From: Petrosia ficiformis
Lineage: Eukaryota; Porifera; Demospongiae; Haplosclerida; Petrosiidae
Assembly: GCA_947044365.1 (NCBI GenBank)
Contig: OX345637.1
Coordinates: 8,328,343 to 8,392,342 of the forward strand
Direction of reading: 5' to 3'
DNA length: 64,000 nucleotides
Made by a program: the position numbers and the translations under genes. How positions within the stretch are numbered: the first letter of the stretch is position 1; each line of letters starts with the position of its first letter. The notes under the pieces are model-generated. The model had not been told where the DNA came from. It worked only from the letters and a program-made list of their open reading frames with translations, and did no database searches. Positions 12,523 to 24,800 of the stretch are shown piece by piece.

Positions 12523-12684
12523 GAGCCTACTGAAAAGACCACGCAAGAATCTTCCATCAATTACATTCTAGTAGGAGGAGTTGTTGGTGTGTGTGTAATA
12601 CTGGTACTTGCATTATCAGTTTCTTTCATCATTTGCTTCAAATGTTGGAGTAGAAGTTGGAGTTGGAGTAGTAGCCATTTTTAA
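10545..12684 (+). pseudogene. Partial duplicate of gene A 3' end (vWD-EGF-EGF-TM)
   Basis: Exons 10545-11111, 11241-11377, 11476-11596, 11644-11740, 11860-11973 and 12443-12684 match gene A exons with the same borders. No start, SRCR, IPT or AMOP exon precedes it. The first EGF exon is 97 bp instead of 96: one extra T before its donor shifts the frame. Conserved EGF glycines are replaced (STGYYG to STSYYG, GFTGPF to GFTEPF). The last exon has a longer ACT repeat in the stalk, keeps the membrane helix, and ends early as WSRSWSWSSSHF instead of the basic tail. The vWD exon itself stays fully open, so the copy is young or has been kept by conversion. It could also serve as an alternative 3' cassette for gene A, but the frameshift argues for a decaying copy. 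Confidence 0.7.
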
Positions 12685-14743
12685 ACTAAAGACATTTTTT
12701 TGCTGTAATAATTATTTTTATAAGCTACATGTAGAACGCGCATTGTAGTTATAATTATTATAAGAGAGTAAGATAGTACATTTCAATTACATATAGAAAG
12801 AAAATTCCTAATACAAACATACATTTATACCTACTGTTTTTATGACTAACAACATTTTCCAGACGGCCAGAGATCTTTAAAGTAGAGAGCAGCAAAACAG
12901 GCTAAATGTCTGATTCTCCAGACAAATCATTTTTTTTGGTTTGTTGTATGGAAGCTGAAAATTTGGGACTTCTTATAATAATGAATATAATTAAAGCCAT
13001 TGTGCATAATTGTTGACATAGAGCTGTAAGTGAAATAGAAAATAGACATCATCTGTAAGTGAAAGTAAATGATAATCAATTCATAAATAATTGATATGTA
13101 CAAAAGACTGACCTTCATTAATGAACAAGCTTTAAATTTATGATTGTGTGATTTCATATATAATATTATACACCAGTGTTTCTGCAATCTATATACATAT
13201 TCACGCCATTCGAAAAAAAAGCAATGGAAACAAGAATAATAAAAAAAGATTAGATCCTATGTTAGCCTCCCAACCTTGTTTGCATGATTTTTGGGTTTTG
13301 ACATCCCTACATCTTTTTTCATTTTTATTGAAAATGTTTTTTTATTATTCTTATATAACTATAACTCAGTATGGAAGCGAAGGGGGTAGCCCACCAGACT
13401 AACACTAGACTGCGTTTATTATAGTATCAGGCAACCTCATCATTGTCGGAAAAACTCGAATCCTGCACATCAAGAATGTGTTGGTCATTCAAGTATAGTT
13501 AACTACTAAAAAACTAGTATCCTGGAAAATTGTTTTTTTTTATGTACTACCATGAAGTTGTATTTCAATTTCATCAATAATTTGTGTACCATAAAACTGA
13601 AGTTATATACACTTCTTCATGACCCAGAACCTCCACTAACGAGATACACCATAAGAAGAGGAAGAGAAGCTATTGTAGGTAGAAAGAGTTTGTGACGCCA
13701 TCTTAAATCCAGGACATCATCAGAGTACACAATGCAGAATTATAGAGACACTGTGCCCATCTAAATCATTGAACAATCATGTGACTAATTATAATCACTG
13801 TAAAAATTAATGGGTTGTTTTAACTTTCATTAGGTTGAGTCTCAATACAGTATTAATAATATCTGGTATATTATATTCAATTATCTGTGAAGAACAAAGT
13901 TATTTTTTGACAAATTCCACAAATAACAAAGATAACAAATAACAAATAACAAAATTAATAACATTCATGTATGTATGTATATAATTATACTAACTAATCA
14001 ATGTAGAAGAAAAACAATGAAACTAGCAACTACATAACAGGAAAACAAATCAACATTCAGGAGGATATATACATATAATTATATATATATATATATATAT
14101 AGACTATATGTGGTAATCAAATAAGGGTAAAATAACTTACAGTGTAACTAATAACTATTTGTAGCTTGAGAATAATGAATTACATAGAAGCAAATTATGT
14201 TCATAATTACACTTTTATAGAGCTAATCCAGCGGGCTATAAACAAATATTTAGAGCATACACTCACATTCACTAACACAGAAGAAAAAAACTAATGAACT
14301 GAGTCTGTTTTAACCAATGAAATGGGTTGATTTAGAGGGATTATTACTAAGAACAGTACATGTATATATAGGCTGTTCTGAACCCTTTGATGATGGCTTA
14401 TAGTCATAGGGTTTTGTGATTAATATTTTTATGTAAACAGATACAAACATGAAATATAAGATATAATTCAAGATTATAAAATTAATAAAGAATGTTATGA
14501 CTCCATCATACTGCAGAGTTACTAAATTAATAATAATATTATTTACATAACAATTATAATCCTGCAGATCATCATCAAACATAATTATGCTTCATATTAG
14601 ACTCATTCCATGTAATGATCCTTATTGTGGAAATGAGCTACTTAGATGTTGGGGACACAGTGATGCAATAAGCTAATTGATGAAAAGAAAGTCACATTAC
14701 AACACAATCCTGGTATAGAAATACCAAATTATGATCATGTTTG
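12685..14743. other. Intergenic region between gene A copy and gene B
   Basis: About 2 kb of AT-rich DNA with an (AT)n run near 14080-14102 and AACAAAT-type short repeats near 13915-13950. Open frames here are short and show no recognisable domain. I see no gene. Confidence 0.5.
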
Positions 14744-14880
14744 CTAGCAATTGATTTTCCTGGAACCACACCTTTCTCACAGGAAATTGTAATAAGTAAT
14801 ACGACATCTGTTATTTTGTGCTAGAATTTGGCACAGAGGATTCTGCACCACTACATGATACTTTGATACTATCATTGATG
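14744..14880 (+). promoter_or_regulatory. Conserved 5' flank of gene B
   Basis: The sequence just before the start codon is closely shared with the flank of gene C (52918-53063): a CCTGGAACC block, CTCACAGGAAATTGTAAT, ttgttattttgtgctagaattt, and GATTCTGCACCA near the ATG. Similarity becomes weak upstream of it. It probably contains the core promoter and 5' UTR carried along in the duplication. No TATA element is obvious. Confidence 0.5.
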
Positions 14881-14970
14881 ATGCAAAATCTAGTTTTCTT
14901 TCTGCTGCTAAGTCATGCTCTGTACTCCTCAGTTGATTCACAGCAGTGTGAGCATGGTGCAGTTAAATTG
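14881..14970 (+). CDS. Gene B exon 1: signal peptide
   Basis: The exon encodes [20 protein letters not shown] and then [10 protein letters not shown], the start of the first SRCR domain, and ends in phase 0 at GTAAGT. A second in-frame ATG directly precedes it at 14878, so translation may start one codon earlier. The hydrophobic LVFFLLL core with S-V-D-S after it fits a cleaved leader. Gene C exon 1 (53064) is nearly the same. Confidence 0.85.
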
Positions 14971-15018
14971 GTAAGTGTAATACAATGATTATGAGAAACA
15001 CATGTATAATTATTATTA

Positions 15019-15055
<37 letters not shown>

Positions 15056-18000
15056 ATATATAGATATATATTAATTATTATTATAATTATTATAGTTATA
15101 TAAATCATATATTTTATTCAGACAACTACACTTCCACATGGTGCAGTAGAAGTGTGTATAAATGGAACATGGGGATCTATCTGCAGTAACTACTGGAACA
15201 ATAATGATGCCAGTGTCGTCTGCAGGCAACTAGGATATTCTCCTTATGGTAATGATGATAATTATATATTATGGTTATATAATTATTAAGTATATCTCAT
15301 GCTAATACAGGTGCAATTGGTCCCTCTATTGCATATTACAAGTCATATACTTCCTCACATCACATTATCCAACTGAACTGTACTGGTACTGAGCTAACTG
15401 TTTTGGAATGTCCCTTTTCTCTCTCAAATGATGATGCTTGCTCACTAAATAATGATGCAAATGTCTTTTGTGAATGTAAGTTGCTATATACCCTCTGCTT
15501 ACTGCATGATTTGATTTTATTTCGACTGTAGCTGTTAAAGTGACATCTAGTAACTGTACTGATGGTGATGTTCGTCTAATTGGAGGTGATAATGAATTTG
15601 GAGGAAGAGTTGAAGTCTGTGTAAACAGAGCTTGGGGTACTGTGTGTTCTCAATCTTGGGGAAGTGAAGAGGCTAGAGTTGTTTGCAACCAGTTAGGAGC
15701 GACTACATTTGGTAAAAAAACTGATTGTACTATAATTATGTACAAATTTACATTAATATAATCTCTGTAGGATTTCAGTACAGCTATGGAAACTCATTGG
15801 GATATAGCATAGCAAGTGATGGACCAATCCTACTAGGCTATCTGTACTGTACTGGTAATGAGGACAATCTTGCTGAATGTAGTCAGAATTACCAGAGTGC
15901 TAACACATACTACCAATGTGTATCACACAATTATGACACGGTTTTGAAATGTACCCGTGAGTTATTTTCCAAACATAATTATTATAAAAATATCTTAACT
16001 CTTTTCCAGTTACTGCATAACATAAACCACCAATATAAATTATTAATATATACTATGCATAGGTTCTTTACTAATTCATTAGCGTTTTGTGAAAATGGTA
16101 CTATACGTATTCAAGATGGTGATGGTTCTACTTATGGTAGAGTTGAAGTGTGTGTTGGTGGATTATGGGGAACTATTTGTAGTGATTTCTGGGATTATGA
16201 AGATGCATCAGTAGTGTGTAGACAACTTGGACACTCTCCGTATGGTAAGACATTTTCATTTGCACTATATAAATATACTATCTTTTGTTTAAAGGTGCAA
16301 TTCCTGGTAGTGGTACTTATATTAGTTATGTGTGGCCATTTGGTATTATTGATCTTAATTGTACTGGTGAGGAAGATAGTGTTTGGAACTGTTCTTATAA
16401 TGGTACTGTTGACTACTACACTTGTCCATCTACTCATGATGCTTCAATCATTTGCCAAGGTATGTATATATTATATATTTCAAAATATTTATGCTGCAAA
16501 CACAAAAACAACTTCCGAAAGCATTATGCTTTTGCATGTAGTATTCAATGATTATGTAAACTACAAATATTATTGATAATCATTTCAAGTGATAAACAAC
16601 ATATCCCAGTACAAATATTCCTTAACTGATTTTAGTGACTGCTATTGAACCCGTTGAGTGTCAAACTGGTAATGCTCGTTTAGTTGGGGGTACAGAGGAA
16701 TATGAAGGCAGAGTTGAAGTATGTATCAACAATTATTGGGGAAGTGTCTGTCGTTATAGTTGGAGTAACAATGAAAACAAAGTATTATGCAAGCAACTGG
16801 GACATCAGGAACTGGGTAAGGGTAGAATTTGTCCTCCGATTAAAATATTTCAAATGCTGGAAATTACTTTTTTAATTTAATATCCTGAAGGTTCACAGTC
16901 TTTTGGTAGCAATACATATGGTCAAGGCAGTGGACCAATTCTAATGGGATACCTTTATTGTACTGGATCAGAGAATTCACTGTTTGAGTGTAGCAGGAAT
17001 GTATTTAGTATTGTGTCTGGAGTGTGTGCTAATCATTATTATGATGTTGGTGTGAAATGTGAAGGTAAATGTTTTATTTTTAAGAATATCACGTACATAA
17101 TTAATATAAGTACAAATACTCAACTTCTTAATGATTTTAGAAGTCTGTAAGAATGGTAAGATTAGGCTAGAAAGTGGAGGAGTACAAACTGTTGGTAGAG
17201 TTGAAGTGTGTGTTAATACAAGCATGCTTTCTTTTGATGTCAACTGCTCTCTTACTTTTAATTTCATCACCTTCATAATTCCTAGTTCTCTGTTATAATT
17301 AGTCAGTCATAGTATATATTATGTCTAGTTTGATGCATATGGCAGATTTATGTTGATATACCCCTCAGCCCTATTGGCCTTGAGTTTTATCTTCATAAAT
17401 CTCCTCCACAGCAGTTGGTGTATCTGTCATATACATCTGCTAACCATGGTTTATAATATTACATGAAGACTATGATGTTTCTGAAAAATTGTTGTAAATT
17501 CTATATCTACACCCCCCAATATTAATTATTATAGATACACTGATAATTGGATGTGAAATCAATAATCATTATCAATACAGATACATGTATCTAAAGTCAT
17601 TATTTGAATATCAGTAAAAACACTAGGTGCTTCATAATTATAATAAATTATGTATTTCTACTAGATATGTAGTATCAGATATATTATTAATAGTACAACT
17701 TGCAACCTATCAGCATGCATGCATAGTTGATAGTATTATAAATATGTATTTCCAATGTTCATAAAGATTTTCTTTTTTTAATTAAACTTCTATAAATAAG
17801 ACCGCCATCATTTTTATTAATACATACCATGCATAGGCTCTTTACCAATTTATTAGCTTTTTGTGAAAATGGTACTATACGTATTCAAGATGGTGATGGT
17901 TCTACTTATGGTAGAGTTGAAGTGTGTGTTGGTGGATTATGGGGAACTATTTGTAGTGATTTCTGGGATTATGAAGATGCATCAGTAGTGTGTAGACAAC

Positions 18001-21000
18001 TTGGACACTCTCCGTATGGTAAGACATTTTCATTTGTGCTATATAAATTTACTATTATAATCATAATTTTGTTTAAAGGTGCAATTCCTGGTAGTGGTAC
18101 TTATATTAGTTACGCGTTGTCATTTGGTATTATTGATCTTAATTGTACTGGTGAGGAAGATAGTGTTTGGAACTGTTCTTATAATGGTACTGTTGACTAC
18201 TACACTTGTCCATCTAATCATGATGCTTCAATCATTTGCCAAGGTATATATATTATATATTTAATGTGTGTATAATTATACTTACATAATAATTATAAAC
18301 ATTGTTCATTGATTATGTAAACTACAAATATTATAGATAATATAATCATTTCAAATGATAAGCAACATATCCCAGTACAAATATTCATTCACTGATTTTA
18401 GTGACTGTTATTGAACCCGTTGAGTGTCAAACTGGTAATGCTCGTTTAGTTGGGGGTACAGAGGAATATGAAGGCAGAGTTGAAGTATGTATGAACAATA
18501 ATTGGGGAAGTGTCTGTCATTATAGTTGGAGTACCATTGAAAACAAAGTATTATGCAAGCAACTGGGACATCAGGAACTAGGTAAGGGTAAAGTTAGCAT
18601 TTTGTGTCCTCCATTTAAAATATCTGAATATGTCTTTAATGCTGGAATTAATATCCTGAAGGTTCACAGTATTTTAGTAGCTATACATATGGTCAAGGCA
18701 ATGGACCAATTCTAATGGGATACCTTTATTGTACTGGATCAGAAAATTCACTGTTTGAGTGTAGCAGGAATGTATTTAGTGTTGTGTCTGGAGTGTGTGC
18801 TAATCATTATTATGATGTTGGTGTGAAATGTGAAGGTAAATGTTTTATTTTAAAAATATCATGTAGACAATTATTATTATAAGTACAAATACTCAACCTC
18901 TTAATGATCTCAGAACTCTGTAAGAATGGAACAATTAGGCTAGAAAACGGAGTAGTAGAAACTGAGGGTAGAGTTGAAGTGTGTGTTAATGGAACATGGG
19001 GTACAGTATGCAGTGATTTTTGGGATAATGATGATGCTAGTGTTGTATGTCAACAACTGGGATACTCTCCTTATGGTATGTAATACATAGAGTAGTATAT
19101 TGGTGATAAATACATTATATATGTTGTAGAAATCTAAATTGTTGAGCTAAGATTGCAATGGTGGCAAATACATAGAGAAGACATTTGTCAGCAATTAGGA
19201 TAGATATACAATAGAATTATAATTGATAAATAAGAATACAAATTGACTTTATTGGGGTTTATGGTATAAACCATAGTTTAATGCATGTGTTGTGCTTGTG
19301 GCATTCATCTAATTAGGTAGACAGGTGTGCATGTAGTCAGGCTGATTAGGTATATATATAGTCATGTGAGGAAGACACAGTTTAAAGGCTAAGTAGGTGC
19401 CATGGTGTTGATCAGTCTGGTGCATTTGATCACAATGAAGTGCTAGTGATTATTCCCATGTGCAGGTCAGGTGCACATAGTCAACTGAAGTAGCATATAA
19501 GGAAGCTCTTGCCAGTACAAGTTCACTTTGTACTGAATTGCTGTAATCTGTGTGCAATCATTAAATTACCCACCCATATCCCACAACTTATTTTATAATT
19601 ATCATGCTACATTAATCATTCCGGGCTGGCGATACCCCCTGCGGGGCTTATCCCCACAACAGGCTTGCAGGCAAAGACAAGCGTCTTTTGCCAAGGCCTG
19701 GGGACCCCGGAGGGATGCCTGTCGGCCCCCAACTTTCAGGCAAAGAAAAATTAACAATAATATGGTGTTTAAATTAATAATAATAATAATGGGCAAAACA
19801 ATCATCATTCAAAGGCATATAAACCACAAGATGAAACTTACCCACTAATGGTGCTATAGTTAGGTTGCATTAACTGTATTTAGTGAAGTAAAAGTATTAT
19901 TTACAAATTGTGGTGTGCATGTTTACACTATTTACTACTGACTATATATAACACCAATATGGATTTCTCGCATGATTATTCTATCTTGTTTTAGGAGCCA
20001 TCAGTGCCACTGGGTACTTTACTAACAACATATGGCCATTTCACATCCTTGATATAAACTGTACTGGAGAAGAAGATAATATATTTGATTGTACACATAA
20101 TGAAATAGAAAACTATATGTGTTTATGGAGTCATGATGCATCAATTGTTTGCCATGGTCAGTACAATCCAATTGGTATCATGAAATGTGCTTATACTTTT
20201 GCTTGAGTACTGTAATGAAAAACATGAAACTGAATATCTGGTGTTGCAATTAAAATACCTTATGCAAATGTATCTGAGCTTATTTATGTTCGTATTATGA
20301 TAGTTAAAAATGTCATAGCTTCCCATATGTGCTGTGATTTATATGATGCCTAATTTGAAAACATGTCATGCCTCATTATTTGAGATGTCTAGGAGATATA
20401 TCTATTTTATATAAACACACATCTATCTTCAAGGTAGGTGGTTATGTGCATGTAATATTTACGAGAATGTTGGTCTAGGCTATAATCTACATTGATTTCA
20501 TACCAATATGTTATACTGTTAAATAAAATCAACAATTATATTTAATAATAATACAGATATAAACATAGCAGAAGGAGATTGTGAAGATGGAGATATTAGA
20601 CTTGTTAATGGAGATACACAGTATGAAGGAAGGCTGGAGATTTGCATTAACAATGCATGGGGGACTATATGTAGTAGTTCGTATAGTTGGTACTACAGAT
20701 GGACAACAATTGACAGTAATGTAGCTTGTAGACAGCTTGGACATATGGAACTAGGTAATAATTATAAATTCAGGATTTATTTTTCTTCCCCAATGTATTT
20801 AGTTTAATTAGTGTTTTTTTATTACGAAAAACACACTCACAATTTCACACACACATTCACCACACACAAACATATGTTAATAGTTAAGAGATGTGTGAAA
20901 TGATGTTTTGTTTTTATAACTTAATATACAACATGTTGATTTTTGAAGTACCATACACATGTCCTGTCCTGAATTTTATAAATGTACCCATTGAGGTTGT

Positions 21001-21503
21001 ATATTCAAAAAGTAAGTCAGAAAATAAATATCTTACACAAGGTGCATTTTGCTGGCTTTAATTCCAAAAATAAATGTATGTGTATGTTGTGTGCAAACTC
21101 ATCTATACAATAAATATAATTGTGATGATAATATATCTTGTTTATGCTTCAGGGTCTGTTGCATATACAAATGCAAATCAGTATGGACAAGGAACAGGAC
21201 CCATACTGATGTCTAAAGTAGGGTGTACTGGGACTGAGTCCAGAGTTCTTGACTGCAGTTATTATCCATTTCATGAATGTACTCATTCTTATGATGTTGG
21301 GATTAAATGTGAAGGTAAATGCTATTGTATATCTAAATAACACACATCTGAATAATTGTATGATTAATTGTTATATAATAATTATTTATAACATTAATTC
21401 TTTATGGCATTTTGAGGTGATGTACAGCAAGGTGAAGTTGGTGGGGCTATTCTGTAGTTCTTGTGTATTGATTTTGTATAGGAAATAAAATAGCCCTGGC
21501 AGA

Positions 21504-21547
<44 letters not shown>

Positions 21548-21809
21548 TGATGGTGACATCATCTCTGTGAAGTGTGGAGTTCTATATATTGTATATAGAC
21601 CTTCCATGTGCACACTATGCAGAAGATGTCACCATCATACAATATATTGTATATAGTATGCTAATAGGTCCTGTATACTGAATATAGGACCCTTGTTTTG
21701 TGTCCTCGGATGTGATATAGCCCTCGCAAGCTTGGGTTATATCACATCCTCAAACACAAACTCAGGTCCTATATTTTGTATATAAGACCTATTAGCATAC
21801 TATATATAT

Positions 21810-21841
<32 letters not shown>

Positions 21842-24800
21842 TATATAAACCATGGTTAGGAAGTATATACCAAATACATCCTACTGTGGAGAACATTTAT
21901 GTGGATATAACCCAAGGCCAATAGGACTGAGGGGTATATTAACATAAATCTGGCATATACATTAGCAATATATACTATAACTGTGATGTTATTCACATGA
22001 TACATCTGAATATTTATGTTTTATTTCTATTATGAGAGATTAGTAAAATAGCTACCATGCTCTCATGAATAATAATTTATACCAGTGTTTTGTATTTGTA
22101 GCTAAATGTGAAGATGGGACAGTCAGACTGTACAGTGAATCAGGAAGTTACTTCAGATCATATGGACGTGTACAGGTCTGTGTCAATAATATTTGGGGTA
22201 CTGTGTGTGATCATTTCTGGGATGAGAAAGATGCTAGTGTGGTCTGTAGAATGTTAGGATATTCTCCATATGGTATGATTCAATAAGTACATTTAAATTT
22301 ATTTAATTGTAATTATGCATGCACAATATTTTATTGTGTTGACATTATTTTCCCGGACATGTTAAGAAATACGAGTATTAGTGGAAGAGGACATTTGTAG
22401 CATATAGTTTTCAATTGCACGCTTTCATTTGGTGTCTTACCCTTAAATTTTTCACCTTCATAATTTCTAGTTCTCTGTTATAATTAGTCAGTCAAAGTAT
22501 ATATCATGTCTAGTTTGTGTATATGCCATATACACCAACTAGATATGATATATACTATGACTGTATGGGTATGTTATTCACATGATTGGCCATGTATCTA
22601 AAGTCATTATTTGAATATCAGTAAAAACACTAAAATCCCATATAGGTGCTTCGTAATTATAATAAATATATTAATGTATGTATTTGTACTAGATATGTAA
22701 TATCAGATATATTATCAATAGTACAACTTACAAACCTATCAGCATGCATGCATAGCTAATAGTATTAATATAAACATGTATTTCCAATGTTCATAATGTT
22801 TTTCTTTTTTTTTAATTGAACTTAGGTGCTTCTGCACTAACCAACAGCTATACTGAAAGCACTTGGCCTATTCATATAAATGATGTTAATTGTAGTGGTA
22901 GTGAAGAGTCAATCTGGAATTGTCCACACAATGGACTGATTGGCTATTCATGTAGTCATTATGATGATGCTGCTGTATTGTGTCAAAGTGAGTACATTTA
23001 TTATACAAACACATACTTGCAAGCACGTTTGCATTACAATTACAAGGAATTATATATTTGGTAGAGATAATAACAGTTGTAATGATTCTGTATGGAGAAA
23101 TATTCCTTCCTTTATTGTGGGGGTTTGGGGGTGTGAGTGTTGCCAATTCAAGTCACAACAAAAGCTACAAATGCTAGTGCTCTAGCTGCGCCCTTAGATG
23201 GTTTTGTGCATATATAACTACATCTACGTATATACCATACAAAATCATAGCTACAAAATGTTCTGTAATAACGTACTCAGTTCATATGGTACATGCATAT
23301 ATTGACTTATCTGTGATAAAATCACAGAAACTAAATCAAAATGTTATATTTATGTTCAGTGCCTGATGTTGAATCTACTAATTGTACTACGGGCGATGTG
23401 AGGCTACAAGATGGAACTATTGAAAATGAGGGTAGAGTAGAAGTGTGTGTCAATGGAGTTTGGGGAAGTGTTTGTGATAATGGATGGAGTGCAATTGATG
23501 GAAAAGTTGTCTGCAAACAGTTGGGATATTCAATTTATGGTAAAATAGTTAGTTATCGGTAGTATTGAATTAATTGAATTTGTTTCCAGGAGCTACAGTA
23601 TATCACAACTCTTACTTTGGTCCTGGGAGCAATCCCATTCACATATATCGTGCTAATTGCCAGAGCTATCATACCAAGCTACTAGAATGTAATCCTTCAA
23701 GGATTCCATATGGATATAGCTGCAATAACTATCAAGAAGCTGGATTGAGATGTGGCTGTGAGTTCAAATACTGTATATAACATGTATATTACCTATAATT
23801 ACATATCATTAATTATATCATAATTTGTTGAGCATATGTTTTGTCAACAGTAATATGCGAAGATGGTGAAGTACAACTTTACGGAACTACTTATACCAGA
23901 GTTGGAATATTAACTGTGTGTGTAAATGGTACATGGAGTAGAGTTTGTGGTACTACTGATGATAACATTATTGCAAGCATAGTCTGTGCTCAGTTGGGAT
24001 ATTCACCTCATGGTAACATCTATTGTGTGTCTGTGTGTGAGAGTGTTTATGTGTCTGTGTGTGGGTGTGTGTATTTGATCATGCATGTTAGTGTTGTTCC
24101 AGTTCTTATGTCACATTATAGTTCCAGTTCAGAACTTTAATTCCCTCAATTATAGTTCCAGTTATAGTTCCAGAATCAGATGGTTTCCTATTTATGGTTC
24201 TAGTTCCAGTTCTTGAACTGTTTTTTTCACTTTATTAGTTCTAGTTCCAGTTCTCACGTATTTAATTGTAGTTCCATGCATAATTTCAGTTTCAACATTT
24301 TATTGATCAAATTCAACTCTTGTTGTTTCTAACCATAGTTTCACTGCTTTTAATAATCACATGGACAAAGAAGTACTGTTAACTCATGCATGCAAGGTGC
24401 TGATATTTATAGTATGTGCATAATATAATATCAGTTAAGAACATTGAATTTAGTTCCAGTATTAGTTCCAGTACCAAAATAGAAAATGTTTTACTAATTC
24501 TAGTTCTAGAACTGGAACTAAAATTACTTTAAGTTCCAGTACTTAAGAACTGGAACAACACTAATGCATGTACACATAAGTAAGTATATACCTGTATTTT
24601 TTATACTTTATTATAATATTATGCAGATATACTATACTACATTTTACAATAAGTATTATGGAATCTATTAATATCTTGATGATGCAGTCATACATTTTCT
24701 TTCTTCCATTAGGTGCTAAAGTAGATATAACTACTTCATATAACAGTGTGCATACCAGGATATTTGATATGCAGTGTTTTGGAAATGAGACTAAGTTACT

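Noticed and set aside
12927..14582. Short frames of 84-90 codons in the gene A/gene B interval
   Set aside because: AT-rich chance frames with no splice context, domains or paralogues.
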